In this document: piece by piece, positions 24,847 through 34,821 of the stretch
Position numbering within the stretch: the stretch's first letter is position 1
How the letters are laid out: the number at the start of each line of letters is the position of its first letter
Assembly: GCF_012163135.1 (NCBI RefSeq)
Contig: NZ_JAAVUP010000019.1
Coordinates: forward strand, 1 to 41,874
From: Neoroseomonas oryzicola
Lineage (GTDB): Bacteria > Pseudomonadota > Alphaproteobacteria > Acetobacterales > Acetobacteraceae
Length of the DNA stretch: 41,874 nt
Direction of reading: 5' to 3'
Made by a program: the position numbers and the translations under genes
Notes under the pieces: model-generated
The model's input: only the letters and a program-made list of their open reading frames with translations
Told to the model about the DNA's origin: nothing
The model's database searches: none

Positions 24847-26415
24847 GTGCTGCGATTCGGCGATTCGCTCCGGATTGGAACGCTGGCTGCGGCGGTGCTT
24901 GCCTCGGCTGCCCCAGGCGCCAGGGCCCAGGTGGCGCCTCTCGATCTCACCTCCTCCTCGGTCACGCAGACCTTCCAGCCGAACGGGACCGCGACGCGCA
25001 TCGACGGGGTGATCGGCGGCCAGCCGGGCACGGTCTTCACCACGACCTTCGGTGACACGATCGGCAGCGCCGCCGGCCAGTCGGCCGTCGCGCAGACCGG
25101 CGTCGCCATCACCAACGCGGCCGCGCCGGTGCGGGTGCAGCTGTCGAACCCCCTGCTGGTCGGGCAGACCACGACGCAGCAGGTGATCAACGGGACGCCG
25201 TTCCAGGTGACGGTCACCGGGACCAACCCCAGCACCTTCCAGCCCCTGGCCATCCCGATCGGGGATCGCGGCGTCTGCGGCAGCGCGGGCGTGTCCGGGG
25301 TGCTGGGCAGCGGCGGAGCGCTGCCGGCGGGCTGCCAGAACAACGCGAATGTGGCGAATGTGGCGGTCGGCGGTGCCTTCACCCTGGTGAACACCAACAC
25401 GCCGCAGACGATCCTGACCGCGACGACCGACATCTACCAAGTGACCGGGACGCCCGTGGTGCGGATCGGCACGGCGCACCCGCTGGGGCGGATCGGCGCC
25501 CTGCAGGACCTCGACCGGCTGACCGACCGGATCTTGGGGGAGGCGAGCGATCCCGGCTTCTTCGACATCGGCGACCGGCCCTGGACCGTCTTCGCCGAGG
25601 CCTATGGCGGCTACGGCTTCCTCAACGCCAATCCGGGGCAGTACGTGCCCGGGGCGCGGAGCGATTTCGGCGGCGTGACGGGCGGCGTCGCGGGCGCGCC
25701 GCTGCCGGGGCTGATGCTGGGCTGGATCGCCGATGTCAGCCGCGTCGACATGTCGACCAACGACAGTTTCGCGCCGGAATCGAGCCGGCTCGACCTGATG
25801 AAGACCGGGCCCTTCGGATCCTACCGTCTCGGCGACTTCACGGTCGCGCTGCTGGGCGTGGTCGGCCGCGGCGACAACAGCACGCGCAACGGGTCGCAGG
25901 AGGTGGGCGGGGTGGCCTCTGCCTCCTACGGGCTGACCACGGCGACGGGCGGGGGGCAGTTCTCCTTCGACCTCAAGCGGCTGATCGGCACCTCCATCAC
26001 GCCGCAGTTCGGCTACCAGTATGCGCGGGTGGAGAACGAGGGCTTCACCGAGACGGGCAATCCGCTGGCGCTGCAGGGTTTCTCGGGGTCCGCCCAGCGG
26101 CAGCGCATGTGGCTCGGCGCCGTGTGGCGCGACGAGTACGAGGTGTGGAACTTCCGCGTCGAGCCGCGCGTCTATGTCCGGGCGATGAACATCTGGGGCG
26201 ATACCGATGCCTCGATGAACGCGATCTTCGCGACCGTGCCGGGGGCGGGCCAGGTGAACCTCGCCGGGCCGCAGACCGAAGGCTGGGCGGCGCAATGGGG
26301 CATCCGCGTGCGGGTGCCGCTGGTCGCGGGGGTGATCCAGGTCTCCTACGACGGGCAGGCGGGCGCCGGGTACAATTCCCAGGTCTTCGCGGCGCGGGCG
26401 CGGTTCTCCTTCTGA
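24847..26415 (+). CDS. Secreted beta-barrel (autotransporter-like) outer-membrane protein
   Basis: The 522-residue product starts at GTG 24847 with a signal peptide ending APGARAQ. Residues about 30-200 are rich in Thr, Val, Asn and Gly with strand repeats (VTVTGTNPSTFQPL, TTTQQVINGTPFQVTV) and could be a short passenger. From about residue 240 to the end alternating amphipathic strands separated by turns form a probable 12-strand barrel, ending in ARARFSF with the terminal Phe that the Bam machinery reads. A helix before the barrel (IGALQDLDRLTDRILGEA) would fit the plug of an autotransporter. The family is not recognised beyond that. Its stop sits in a hairpin shared with ubiG. Confidence 0.75.
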   Translation: MLRFGDSLRIGTLAAAVLASAAPGARAQVAPLDLTSSSVTQTFQPNGTATRIDGVIGGQPGTVFTTTFGDTIGSAAGQSAVAQTGVAITNAAAPVRVQLSNPLLVGQTTTQQVINGTPFQVTVTGTNPSTFQPLAIPIGDRGVCGSAGVSGVLGSGGALPAGCQNNANVANVAVGGAFTLVNTNTPQTILTATTDIYQVTGTPVVRIGTAHPLGRIGALQDLDRLTDRILGEASDPGFFDIGDRPWTVFAEAYGGYGFLNANPGQYVPGARSDFGGVTGGVAGAPLPGLMLGWIADVSRVDMSTNDSFAPESSRLDLMKTGPFGSYRLGDFTVALLGVVGRGDNSTRNGSQEVGGVASASYGLTTATGGGQFSFDLKRLIGTSITPQFGYQYARVENEGFTETGNPLALQGFSGSAQRQRMWLGAVWRDEYEVWNFRVEPRVYVRAMNIWGDTDASMNAIFATVPGAGQVNLAGPQTEGWAAQWGIRVRVPLVAGVIQVSYDGQAGAGYNSQVFAARARFSF

Positions 26416-26434
26416 GGCGCGCTCAGCGCGCCTC
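26414..26434. terminator. Shared hairpin at convergent stop codons
   Basis: Perfect 9-bp stem (GAGGCGCGC / GCGCGCCTC) with loop TCA. The plus-strand gene stops at its left foot, and the loop is the TGA stop of minus-strand ubiG. It is the likely terminator for both. Confidence 0.65.
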
Positions 26435-27145
26435 CGCCATCACGATGTAATTTATCCCGACGTCGCGGGTGGCGCGCCAGCGCCCCGTGAGCTTGTCCAT
26501 GGTCATGCCGGCGATGTCGGTGACCCGGAAGCCGGCGGCGCGCAGGCCGTCCCCGAGTTCGCCCGGGGTGACGAACATCCGCCAGTCATGCGTGCCGACC
26601 GGCAGCATCCGCAGCACGTATTCGGCGCCAAGCTTCGCCATCAGGAAGGAGCGGGGGGTGCGGTTCAGCGTGGAGAGGATAAGCGGCGCGCCGGGCTTGG
26701 CCGCGCGGGCGAGGGCGGCGAGGAAGGCCTGCCGGTCGGAGACGTGCTCGATGACCTCGAGCGCGACGACGGCGTCGAAGGTCTCGCCCTGGGGGAGGTC
26801 CTCGGGCAGGCCCTCGCGATAGTCGATCGAAAGGCCGCCGGCGTCGGCATGGGCGCGGGCGGCGTCCAGGGCCTCCCCCGCGGCGTCGAGGCCGGTCACG
26901 CGGGCGCCGCGGCGGGCCAGCGCCTCCGAGGCCAGGCCGGCGCCGCAGCCGACGTCGAGGATGGCAAGGCCCGCCAGGGCGTCGGGGGCCTTCGGGTCGC
27001 GGCCGTGGCGGCGGGCCAGGCGGTCGGCGATCCAGCCGATGCGCAGCGGATTCATCCGGTGCAGCGGCTTCATGGGCCCGTCGGGGTCCCACCAGCGGGC
27101 GGCCAGGGCGTCGAACTTGGCGATCTCAGCGCCGAGAGCGGTCAT
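26423..27145 (-). CDS. ubiG: Ubiquinone biosynthesis O-methyltransferase UbiG
   Basis: UbiG performs both O-methylations of ubiquinone synthesis. The 240-residue protein has the UbiG start ([33 protein letters not shown]), the SAM-binding [22 protein letters not shown], the acidic [11 protein letters not shown], the EVIEHVSD segment and the end [21 protein letters not shown] with GINYIVMA. All match the family. ATG 27154 would add three residues. It is divergent from lysC. Confidence 0.95.
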   Translation of the reverse strand: MTALGAEIAKFDALAARWWDPDGPMKPLHRMNPLRIGWIADRLARRHGRDPKAPDALAGLAILDVGCGAGLASEALARRGARVTGLDAAGEALDAARAHADAGGLSIDYREGLPEDLPQGETFDAVVALEVIEHVSDRQAFLAALARAAKPGAPLILSTLNRTPRSFLMAKLGAEYVLRMLPVGTHDWRMFVTPGELGDGLRAAGFRVTDIAGMTMDKLTGRWRATRDVGINYIVMAEAR

Positions 27146-27221
27146 CGGGGGCATCCGGTCGAGATGGGGAGGACATGCCGGGTTTTCCGCCCCGAGGCGA
27201 GGGGGAAGGGGTGGAGGCGGG

Positions 27222-27250
27222 TTGCGCGGCCCCCGGCCGGTCTGTATCTG
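27222..27250 (+). promoter_or_regulatory. Possible sigma70 promoter of lysC
   Basis: TTGCGC (27222-27227) and TATCTG (27245-27250) are separated by 17 bp and lie 76 bp before the lysC ATG. Each hexamer matches the consensus at only three positions, so this is a weak call. Confidence 0.3.
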
Positions 27251-27325
27251 TCCGGCCCCGCCGGGCGGCAGCGCCGCCGGCGCGATCTTTCCGCCCCGCC
27301 CGGCCCCAGGGACCGACCGCCGCCG

Positions 27326-28549
27326 ATGGCTCGTATCGTCATGAAGTTCGGCGGCACCTCCGTCGCCGATCTCGATCGCATCCGCAACGTCGCCAACCGC
27401 GTGAAGCGGGAGGTGGACGCCGGCAACCAGGTCGCCGTCGTGGTCTCGGCCATGTCCGGCGTGACCAACCAGCTGGTCAAATGGTGCCAGGACCTCTCGC
27501 CGCTGCACGACGCGCGCGAGTACGACACCGTGGTCGCGACGGGCGAGCAGGTGACGACGGGCCTCACGGCCATCGCGCTGCAGACCATCGGCGTCGATGC
27601 GCGGTCCTGGCAGGGCTGGCAGGTGCCGATCGTCACCGACCAGGCGCACGGCAAGGCGCGGGTTGAGCAGATCGACGGCGCGGTGCTGATCGAGCGGATG
27701 GAAGCGGGCCAGGTCCCGGTGATCGCCGGCTTTCAGGGCATCGAGAACACGCGCCACCGGATCACGACGCTCGGGCGCGGCGGGTCGGACCTCTCGGCGG
27801 TCGCGATCGCGGCGGCGGTGAAGGCCGACCGCTGCGACATCTACACCGACGTGGACGGCATCTACACGACCGACCCGCGCATCGTGCCGCGGGCACGGAA
27901 ACTGGAGCGCATCTCCTTCGAGGAGATGCTCGAACTGGCCTCGGTCGGCGCCAAGGTGCTGCAGACCCGGTCGGTCGAACTGGCGATGAAGCTCGGCGTG
28001 CGGGTGCAGGTCGTGTCCTCCTTCGAGGACAAGCCCGGCTCGCTCGTGGTGGATGAGGACGAGATCGTGGAACAGCCCGTGGTTTCCGGCATCGCGTATT
28101 CCCGCGACGATGCCAAGGTGACGCTGCGTCGCGTGCCGGACCGGCCGGGCGTGGCAGCGAGCGTCTTCGGCCTGATGGCCAAGGCGAACGTGAACGTGGA
28201 CATGATCGTCCAGAACATCGGCGCCGACGGCACCACGGACATGACCTTTACGGTCGGCAAGGCGGACCTCGCCCGCGCGCAGGACGTGCTGGGCAAGGCG
28301 CAGCCGGAGATCGGCTACGAGGCGGTGCTGGCGGATCCCGAGGTCGCGAAGATCTCGGTCGTGGGCATCGGCATGCGCAGCCATGCGGGTGTGGCGAACA
28401 CCATGTTCAAGGCGCTGGCCGAGAAGGGGATCAACATCCAGGTCATCTCGACCTCGGAGATCAAGGTCTCGGTGCTGGTGGCGGCCGACTACACGGAACT
28501 CGCGGTGCGCGCGCTGCACACCGCCTATGGGCTGGACGCCCCGGCGTGA
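27326..28549 (+). CDS. lysC: Aspartate kinase
   Basis: LysC phosphorylates aspartate at the head of lysine, methionine and threonine synthesis. The 407-residue monofunctional enzyme has the kinase start [30 protein letters not shown], the [13 protein letters not shown] loop, and [17 protein letters not shown]. The C-terminus has two ACT domains ([21 protein letters not shown] and [22 protein letters not shown]), the usual site of lysine/threonine feedback. The stop overlaps the start of the next gene by 4 nt. Confidence 0.96.
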   Translation: MARIVMKFGGTSVADLDRIRNVANRVKREVDAGNQVAVVVSAMSGVTNQLVKWCQDLSPLHDAREYDTVVATGEQVTTGLTAIALQTIGVDARSWQGWQVPIVTDQAHGKARVEQIDGAVLIERMEAGQVPVIAGFQGIENTRHRITTLGRGGSDLSAVAIAAAVKADRCDIYTDVDGIYTTDPRIVPRARKLERISFEEMLELASVGAKVLQTRSVELAMKLGVRVQVVSSFEDKPGSLVVDEDEIVEQPVVSGIAYSRDDAKVTLRRVPDRPGVAASVFGLMAKANVNVDMIVQNIGADGTTDMTFTVGKADLARAQDVLGKAQPEIGYEAVLADPEVAKISVVGIGMRSHAGVANTMFKALAEKGINIQVISTSEIKVSVLVAADYTELAVRALHTAYGLDAPA

Positions 28550-29595
28550 GCGAAGCCCCCGCCCGCGCGCCCGACTGGGCCTATGCCGAGCTCGACCGCC
28601 TGATGGCGTGCGGCGCCGGGTTCCTCGGCAGCCGCTACGCCATCATGGGCGGGGCCATGTCCTGGGTCAGCGAGCGGCACCTGGTCGCCGCCCTGTCCAA
28701 TGCCGGCGCCTTCGGGGTGATCGCCTGCGGAGCGATGGAGCCGCCGCGTCTCGCCGAGGAGATCGCGGGGACGCAGGCGCTCACGCAGAAGCCCTTCGGC
28801 GTGAACCTTATCACCATGCATCCGAGGCTCGACCAGCTGGTGGATGTGTGCCTTGCGGCCAAGGTCGGTCACATCGTCTTCGCCGGCGGCATCCCGCCGG
28901 GATCCGCGATCAAGAAGGCGAAGGAGGGCGGGGCGAAGGTCGTCTGCTTCGCCCCCGCGCTGGTGCTCGCGAAGCGGCTGATCCGCAGCGGGGCGGATGC
29001 GCTGGTGATCGAGGGGTCCGAGGCGGGCGGGCATATCGGCCCGGTGTCGCTGAACGTGCTGGCGCAGGAGATCCTGCCCTACATCGCCGATGTTCCCGTC
29101 TTCGTCGCCGGCGGGATCGGGCGGGGCGAGGCGATCCTGTCGTACCTCGAGATGGGGGCGGCGGGCGCGCAGCTCGGCACGCGCTTCGTCTGCGCGAGCG
29201 AGTGCATCGCGCATCCGAACTTCAAGCAGGCCTTCATCCGCGGCCAGGCGCGCGACGCCATGCCGACGATCCAGCTGGACGACGCCTTCCCGGTGATCCC
29301 GGTGCGCGCCCTGCAGAACCTGGGAACGAAGCGCTTCCTCGAGCACCAGGCCGAGACGATCCGCCGCTTCAAGGCGGGCGAGCTCGACAAGGAGGCCGCG
29401 CAGCTCGACATCGAGCATTTCTGGGCCGGCGCCCTGCGCCGCGCGGTGATCGACGGCGATGTCGAGAGCGGATCCGTCATGGCCGGCCAGTCGGTCGGCA
29501 TGGTGACGAAGGAGCAGCCGGCGGCCGAGATCATCGCCGAGCTGATCGACCAGGCCGCGGCCGCCATCGCCGCCCGCCGCAACAAGGCCGCCTGA
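28546..29595 (+). CDS. Nitronate monooxygenase (2-nitropropane dioxygenase family)
   Basis: Members are FMN-dependent TIM barrels that oxidise alkyl nitronates; relatives include the enoyl reductase FabK. The 349-residue protein shows the FMN-phosphate sites in GADALVIEGSEAGGHIGP, VPVFVAGGIGRGEA and MGAAGAQLGTRFV. The conserved GGAMSWVSERHLVAALSNAGAFGVIACGAM is near the N-terminus. It begins at GTG 28546, overlapping the lysC stop (GTGA), so translation is probably coupled. Either a detoxifying or a FabK-like role fits; substrate not determined. Confidence 0.88.
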   Translation: MSEAPARAPDWAYAELDRLMACGAGFLGSRYAIMGGAMSWVSERHLVAALSNAGAFGVIACGAMEPPRLAEEIAGTQALTQKPFGVNLITMHPRLDQLVDVCLAAKVGHIVFAGGIPPGSAIKKAKEGGAKVVCFAPALVLAKRLIRSGADALVIEGSEAGGHIGPVSLNVLAQEILPYIADVPVFVAGGIGRGEAILSYLEMGAAGAQLGTRFVCASECIAHPNFKQAFIRGQARDAMPTIQLDDAFPVIPVRALQNLGTKRFLEHQAETIRRFKAGELDKEAAQLDIEHFWAGALRRAVIDGDVESGSVMAGQSVGMVTKEQPAAEIIAELIDQAAAAIAARRNKAA

Positions 29596-29606
29596 CCGCC
29601 CCAAGG

Positions 29607-29632
29607 GCCTTTGCGGGCGTCGCCCGCAAGGC
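29607..29632. terminator. Strong hairpin between the monooxygenase gene and rodZ
   Basis: Arms GCCTTTGCGGGC (29607-29618) and GCCCGCAAGGC pair over 11 bp with one bulged T and a GTC loop. No T-tract follows. TTGCGG (29611) and TAGAAG (29633) inside it are also spaced like a weak promoter for rodZ. Confidence 0.5.
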
Positions 29633-29661
29633 TAGAAGCCGCCGGTCGACACCGAGAGCCC

Positions 29662-30669
29662 ATGAAACGGACGCCCCGCCCCGACCTGACCGCCGCCGAA
29701 GCCGCCCGCGTGGGGGAAGACCTGCGCGAGGCCCGGCTGACGCTCGGCGCCAGCGTCGAGGACATGGCGGAACGGCTGCGGATCAACCGGCGCTACATCC
29801 ATGCGCTCGAGGAAGGGCGGATCAAGGATCTGCCGGGGCCCGCCTATGCCGTCGGCTTCGTGCGGTCCTATGCGGCCGCGCTTGGGCTCGACCCGGATGA
29901 GGCGGTGCGGCGGTTCCGCGACGTGACCGGCGGGGCGGCGACGAAGAACGGCGAACTCGTGTTCCCGGAGCCCGTGCCCTCGCGCGGCGTGCCGGCGGGT
30001 GCGCTGGTGGCCGTCGGCGCGGTGCTGGCTGTCGGCGCCTATGTCGCCTGGTACAATTGGAGCGGATCGGGCAACCGCGTGGTCGATGCGGTGCCGCCGG
30101 TGCCGGCGCGGCTCGATCCCGCCGTGCCCGAGGCGCAGCGCCCGCGCGAGGCCGCCGCCCCTGGGGCGCCCGGCACGCCGACGCAGGCGGCCGCCGCGCC
30201 GGCCGGGCCTGCCGCGGTGACGCAGCCGGCGCAGCCCGCGCCGACCCCCGCCGCGGCGCCGGTGCCGCCGGGCATGGCAGGCGTCGTGCTGCGCGCGCGG
30301 GGCGAGACCTGGGTCCAGGTTCGCGACAGCCGTCAGAACCAGACCGTCCTCGACCGCGTGCTGCGGACCGGGGACACCTACCAGGTGCCGGCCCGCGAAG
30401 GCATGGTCCTGACGACGGGCAAGGCCGAGAACCTCGACGTGCTGCTGGATGGGCAGGTGGTCGCGGTCCTGGTCGGCGCGACCGGCGTGCGCCGCGCCGT
30501 GCCGCTCGACACCGACCGCCTGCGCGCCGCGGGGCCGGCCCCCGCCGCGGCGGCGCCTGCGGCCGCGCCGGCTGCGCCTGCCCCGGCGGCCGCCGCGCCG
30601 CAGCAGCCGAGGCCTGCCGCGCCGGACGCCGCGCCGCGACCCCCGGCAAACCAGGGCGCGCGGCCCTAA
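29662..30669 (+). CDS. rodZ: RodZ-like helix-turn-helix membrane protein
   Basis: RodZ links the MreB cytoskeleton to the cell-wall elongation machinery. The 335-residue protein has a RodZ-type helix-turn-helix (VGEDLREARLTLGASVEDMAERLRINRRYIHALEEG, residues 17-52), one membrane helix (about 111-132, AGALVAVGAVLAVGAYVAW), a Pro/Ala-rich linker and a C-terminal DUF4115 periplasmic domain (VVLRARGETWVQVRDSRQNQTVLDRVLRTGDTYQVP). A low-complexity Ala/Pro tail ends it. ATG 29662 is the natural start; ORF extension upstream lacks homology. ispG follows, as in many alphaproteobacteria. Confidence 0.88.
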   Translation: MKRTPRPDLTAAEAARVGEDLREARLTLGASVEDMAERLRINRRYIHALEEGRIKDLPGPAYAVGFVRSYAAALGLDPDEAVRRFRDVTGGAATKNGELVFPEPVPSRGVPAGALVAVGAVLAVGAYVAWYNWSGSGNRVVDAVPPVPARLDPAVPEAQRPREAAAPGAPGTPTQAAAAPAGPAAVTQPAQPAPTPAAAPVPPGMAGVVLRARGETWVQVRDSRQNQTVLDRVLRTGDTYQVPAREGMVLTTGKAENLDVLLDGQVVAVLVGATGVRRAVPLDTDRLRAAGPAPAAAAPAAAPAAPAPAAAAPQQPRPAAPDAAPRPPANQGARP

Positions 30670-30747
30670 GGCGCGTTCCGGCCTTCCGGCCGCCCGCACC
30701 ACGGGCCATATTGAGCGGGTCGTCGCGCCCGAGATCGGAAGCCCTGC

Positions 30748-31887
30748 ATGTCCTATCGTCCCTACCAGCAGATCCTGCGCCGCACGTCGCGGCAGATCGG
30801 CGTGGGCAAGGTGCGCGTGGGCGGGGATGCGCCGATCTCGGTGCAGACCATGACCAACACGCCGACGGAGGACGCCAAGGCGACGATCGAGCAGATCCGG
30901 CGTTGCGAGCTCGCCGGCGTGGACATCGTCCGCGTGTCCTGCCCGACCGAGGAGAGCACCGCCGCGCTGGCCGAGATCGTGCGCGAGGTGAACGTCCCGA
31001 TCGTCGCCGACATCCATTTTCACTACCGCCGCGCCATCGAGGCCGCCGAGGCGGGCGCGGCCTGCCTGCGCATCAATCCCGGCAACATCGGGTCCAAGGA
31101 ACGCGTGAAGGAGGTCGTGAAGGCCGCGCGCGACCATGGCTGCTCGATCCGCATCGGGGTGAATGCAGGCAGCCTCGAGAAGCATCTGCTCGAGAAGTAC
31201 GGGGAGCCCAATCCGGAGGCGCTGGTCGAGAGCGCGCTGTGGCACGCCGACCACCTGCTCCAGGAAGGCTTCGACGAGTTCAAGATCAGCGTGAAGGCGT
31301 CCGACGTCTTCCTCGCCGTCGCGGCCTACCAGCAACTCGCCGAGGCCTGCGACCATCCGCTGCATATCGGCATCACCGAGGCCGGCGGGCGGCGCGCGGG
31401 GACGGTCAAGAGCGCGATCGGGCTCGGATCCCTGCTCTGGGCCGGGATCGGGGACACGCTGCGCGTGTCCCTGAGCGCGGAGCCGGAGGAGGAGGTCTCG
31501 GTCGGCTGGGAGTTGCTGAAGTCCCTGCACCTGCGCCATCGCGGGGTGAAGATCATCTCCTGCCCGTCCTGCGCCAGGCAGGGCTTCGACGTGATCCGCA
31601 CGGTCGAGAAGCTCGAGGAACGGCTCGCGCACATCTCCGAGCCCATCACCCTGTCGATCATCGGCTGCGTGGTGAACGGGCCGGGCGAGGCGCTGATGAC
31701 GGATATTGGGCTGACCGGCGGCGGCGCGGGCACGCACATGGTCTATGCCGCCGGCAAGACCGACCACACCATCCGCAGCGAGGAGATGGTGGACCATATC
31801 GTCGGCCTCGTGACCGCCAAGGCCGAGGCCATGGCAGAGGCGAAGCGCGCGGAGGCGTCCGAGGCAGCGCGGCAGGCCGCCGAATGA
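30748..31887 (+). CDS. ispG: 4-hydroxy-3-methylbut-2-enyl diphosphate synthase
   Basis: IspG is the [4Fe-4S] enzyme that converts MEcPP to HMBPP in the MEP isoprenoid pathway. The 379-residue protein has the TIM-barrel start [30 protein letters not shown], and the cluster ligands in [13 protein letters not shown] and [12 protein letters not shown] with the conserved Glu. Complete and of typical bacterial length. The next gene overlaps its stop by 4 nt (ATGA). Confidence 0.96.
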   Translation: MSYRPYQQILRRTSRQIGVGKVRVGGDAPISVQTMTNTPTEDAKATIEQIRRCELAGVDIVRVSCPTEESTAALAEIVREVNVPIVADIHFHYRRAIEAAEAGAACLRINPGNIGSKERVKEVVKAARDHGCSIRIGVNAGSLEKHLLEKYGEPNPEALVESALWHADHLLQEGFDEFKISVKASDVFLAVAAYQQLAEACDHPLHIGITEAGGRRAGTVKSAIGLGSLLWAGIGDTLRVSLSAEPEEEVSVGWELLKSLHLRHRGVKIISCPSCARQGFDVIRTVEKLEERLAHISEPITLSIIGCVVNGPGEALMTDIGLTGGGAGTHMVYAAGKTDHTIRSEEMVDHIVGLVTAKAEAMAEAKRAEASEAARQAAE

Positions 31888-32363
31888 CAGGTCCGTCCCG
31901 TCGCGCGGCGGCGCCCGTGCGGCGCCTCTGGTCCGGTGCCCTGCTGCTCGCCGGCCTGCTGCTGGTGCAGCCGGCGACGGCGCAGACCGGTGGCGAGGAA
32001 GCGCCCGAGGGCGGCGCCCCGCGCGGCGGCGGCGGGTCGGCCTTCTGCACCGAGGTCAATGCACGCGCCTATGAGGCGTCCCTGGTGATCCGGCAGCACT
32101 CGAACGCGCTCGCGGCCGGCTTCGAGCCCGATGCGCGGCCGCAGGCGCTGCAGATGCTGGCCTGGCTCGACCAGTGGATAGGCCGGCTGCGGGTGCTGGT
32201 GGACCTTGGCGACGGCGCGCAATGCCTGGACGAGGGCGAGGCGGAGACCTACAGGCGTGCGCTGGTCCTGGCCGCGCGTGTCGGCAACCAGGTACGGGAG
32301 GAGGTGCTGCGCCCCGTTCCGGCCCGCCCTTCCTCGCAGCAGGCGCGGCCGCAGCGCCGCTAG
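31884..32363 (+). CDS. Exported protein of unknown function coupled to ispG
   Basis: The 159-residue product has a basic N-terminus and signal peptide ([22 protein letters not shown]), a Gly-rich linker, and a helical domain with two cysteines ([22 protein letters not shown] and [35 protein letters not shown]) that could form a periplasmic disulfide. I do not recognise the family. Its ATG overlaps the ispG stop, and hisS starts 25 bp after it, so it is part of that transcript. The role is unknown. Confidence 0.75.
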   Translation: MTGPSRRAAAPVRRLWSGALLLAGLLLVQPATAQTGGEEAPEGGAPRGGGGSAFCTEVNARAYEASLVIRQHSNALAAGFEPDARPQALQMLAWLDQWIGRLRVLVDLGDGAQCLDEGEAETYRRALVLAARVGNQVREEVLRPVPARPSSQQARPQRR

Positions 32364-32387
32364 ACGCCCTTTCGACTGGATACCGTG

Positions 32388-33626
32388 ATGACAGCCTTGC
32401 AGCCCGTCCGTGGCACGCGCGACCTCATCGGCGAGGAATTCCGCCGCCACCATGCCGTCGGCGAGACGGCGCGGCGCGTGAGCACGCTCTATGGCTTCGA
32501 GGAATGGTCTACGCCGGTCTTCGAGGATACCCGCGTCTTCGCGCGCGGCCTGGGCGACACCTCCGACGTCGTGATGAAGGAGATGTACACCTTCACCGAC
32601 CGCGGCGGTGATTCCGTCACGCTGCGGCCCGAAATGACGGCGGGCGTGTGCCGGGCGCTGGTCTCGAACGGGCTCACCCAGTCCAACCTGCCGCGCAAGG
32701 TGTTCTACGCGGGCCCGATGTTCCGCTACGAGCGGCCGCAGAAGGGGCGTTACCGGCAGTTCCACCAGATCGGGATCGAGGTTCTGGGCGCGGCGGAGCC
32801 GCTCGCCGACGCCGAGGTGATCGCCTGCGGGTGGGACATCCTGGTCGGGCTCGGGGTCTCGGAAGGCACGGTCCTCGAGATCAATACGCTGGGGGATGCC
32901 GAGAGCCGGGCGGCCTACCGGGCCGCGCTGGTCGGGTATTTCTCGGCGCACCGGGGCGGGCTGAGCCATGACAGCCAGGTGCGGCTGGAGAAGAACCCGC
33001 TGCGCATCCTGGACAGCAAGGACGAGAAGGATCGCGCGATCGTCGCCGGCGCGCCGGTGATCGGCGACCACCTGACGGCCGAGGCCGCCGGCTTCTACGC
33101 GGCGGTGAAGGCGCATCTGCTGCGCTTCGGCGTGCCGTTCCGGGAGAATCCGCGGATCGTGCGGGGGCTCGACTACTACAGCCACACGGCCTTCGAGTTC
33201 GTGACCGATCGGCTGGGCGCGCAGGGCACGGTCATGGCGGGCGGGCGCTACAACGGCCTGGTCGAGGAGATGGGCGGGCCGGCGACGCCGTCGGTCGGCT
33301 GGGCGGCGGGGATCGAGCGGCTGGCGATGCTGCTGCCCGAGGCGCCTCCGGCGCCGCGGCCCGTGGCGGTGATCCCCGTGGGCGAGGCTGCCGAGGGGCC
33401 GGCGCTCGACATGCTGCAGGCGCTGCGGCGGCAGGGCGTGGTCGCCGAGATCGCCTATCGCGGGAACCTCAAGCGGCGGATGGAGCGGGCGAACCGCATC
33501 GGGGCACGGGCCGCGGTGATCCTGGGCGAGGAGGAGATCGCGGCGGGCGTGGCGCAGCTGCGCGACCTCGATGCCGGGACGCAGGAGAAGGTGCCTCTGC
33601 TGGAGGTGCCGGGGCGGCTTGGGTGA
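32388..33626 (+). CDS. hisS: Histidyl-tRNA synthetase
   Basis: This class II synthetase charges tRNA-His. The 412-residue protein has the start [15 protein letters not shown], motif 2 ([27 protein letters not shown]), the histidine-binding [14 protein letters not shown], motif 3 ([12 protein letters not shown]) and the anticodon-binding C-terminal domain. Intact and of typical length. The ATG at 32388 is preferred to the GTG one codon upstream. A hairpin-rich intergenic element separates it from prfA. Confidence 0.96.
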   Translation: MTALQPVRGTRDLIGEEFRRHHAVGETARRVSTLYGFEEWSTPVFEDTRVFARGLGDTSDVVMKEMYTFTDRGGDSVTLRPEMTAGVCRALVSNGLTQSNLPRKVFYAGPMFRYERPQKGRYRQFHQIGIEVLGAAEPLADAEVIACGWDILVGLGVSEGTVLEINTLGDAESRAAYRAALVGYFSAHRGGLSHDSQVRLEKNPLRILDSKDEKDRAIVAGAPVIGDHLTAEAAGFYAAVKAHLLRFGVPFRENPRIVRGLDYYSHTAFEFVTDRLGAQGTVMAGGRYNGLVEEMGGPATPSVGWAAGIERLAMLLPEAPPAPRPVAVIPVGEAAEGPALDMLQALRRQGVVAEIAYRGNLKRRMERANRIGARAAVILGEEEIAAGVAQLRDLDAGTQEKVPLLEVPGRLG

Positions 33627-33643
33627 TCGCGGGGATTGAAGAG

Positions 33644-33746
33644 GTGGGGGGAGAAGGGAACTTCTCCCCCCACGCCCCCCTCAACCCTCTTTGGAACCAA
33701 AGAGACAAAGAAGGGAGGGGGATCGGGGGAGGTTCTCCTCCCCCGA
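33644..33746. repeat. Cluster of three perfect hairpins between hisS and prfA
   Basis: Three stems: 33644-33673 (13 bp, core arms GGGGGGAGAAG and CTTCTCCCCCC, loop GGAA), 33687-33704 (CTCTTTGGAACCAAAGAG, palindromic around AA), and 33723-33746 (10 bp, arms TCGGGGGAGG and CCTCCCCCGA, loop TTCT). The sequence style (runs of G then C, TTTGGAACCAAA) resembles dispersed intergenic elements I recall from Acetobacteraceae. It may terminate hisS or be a mobile palindromic element. Confidence 0.7.
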
Positions 33747-33765
33747 CCTTCCTGGATCGCCGCGC

Positions 33766-34821
33766 ATGAGTCTCCCCGCCCGCCTCGACCGCCTGCTGAC
33801 GCGCGCGGAGGAAATCCGCCACACGCTGGAGACCGCGCCGGGTGCTGAGATCGGCGCGCTGTCGAAGGAGTTGGCGGAACTGGAGCCGCTGGTCGCCAAG
33901 GTCGCCGAGCTGCGCGCCGCCGAGCGTGCGCGCGACGAGGCCGAGGCGCTGATGGCCGACCCGGAGATGCGCGATCTGGCCGAGGCCGAATGGCTCGAGC
34001 AGAAGGAGCGCGTGCCGGTGCTCGAGCGCGAGCTGCGCCTGCTGCTGCTGCCGCGCGACGCGGCGGATGATCGGAGCGCGATCCTCGAGGTGCGGCCGGC
34101 GGCGGGCGGCGATGAGGCGGGGCTGTTCGCGGCGGAGCTGTTCCGCGCCTATCAGCGCTATGCCGAAGGCCGCGGCTGGCGGTTCGAGGTGCTGGACTAC
34201 GACGAGAGCGACCTGGGCGGCGTGAAGGGCGCCACGGCGGAGATCGCCGGCCGCGGTGTCTTCGCCCGGCTGAAGTTCGAGAGCGGTGTGCACAGGGTCC
34301 AGCGCGTGCCGGCCACGGAGACGCAGGGGCGGATCCATACCTCCACGGTGACGGTCGCGGTGCTGCCGGAAGCCGAGGAGGTGGACGTGCAGGTCAATGA
34401 GGGCGACCTGCGCATCGATACCTATCGTGCTTCGGGCGCGGGCGGGCAGCACGTCAACAAGACGGATTCCGCGGTGCGCATCACGCATCTGCCCACGGGG
34501 ATCGTGGTCGCGATGCAGGAAGAGAAGTCGCAGCACAAGAACCGCGCAAAGGCGATGAAGGTGCTGCGGGCACGGCTGTACGATGCGCAGCGGACGGCCG
34601 CCGACAGTGCACGCGCGGCGGACCGGAAGTCGCAGGTGGGCACGGGGGACCGTTCGGAGCGGATCCGCACCTACAACTTCCCGCAGGGGCGGGTGACCGA
34701 CCATCGGATCGGGCTGACCCTGCACAAGATCGACCGCGTCATGCTGGGCGAGTTCGACGACATCTTCGACGCGCTGATCGCCGAGGACCAGGCGGCGCGG
34801 TTGGCGGCCGAGGCGGCGTGA
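33766..34821 (+). CDS. prfA: Peptide chain release factor 1
   Basis: RF1 ends translation at UAA and UAG. The 351-residue protein has the PAT tripeptide that reads stop codons ([18 protein letters not shown]), the peptidyl-tRNA hydrolysis motif GGQ ([18 protein letters not shown]), and the helical N-terminus. The type is RF1 and not RF2, because RF2 has SPF in place of the tripeptide. ATG 33766 is chosen because the upstream frame crosses the hairpin repeat cluster. prmC overlaps its stop by 4 nt. Confidence 0.96.
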   Translation: MSLPARLDRLLTRAEEIRHTLETAPGAEIGALSKELAELEPLVAKVAELRAAERARDEAEALMADPEMRDLAEAEWLEQKERVPVLERELRLLLLPRDAADDRSAILEVRPAAGGDEAGLFAAELFRAYQRYAEGRGWRFEVLDYDESDLGGVKGATAEIAGRGVFARLKFESGVHRVQRVPATETQGRIHTSTVTVAVLPEAEEVDVQVNEGDLRIDTYRASGAGGQHVNKTDSAVRITHLPTGIVVAMQEEKSQHKNRAKAMKVLRARLYDAQRTAADSARAADRKSQVGTGDRSERIRTYNFPQGRVTDHRIGLTLHKIDRVMLGEFDDIFDALIAEDQAARLAAEAA

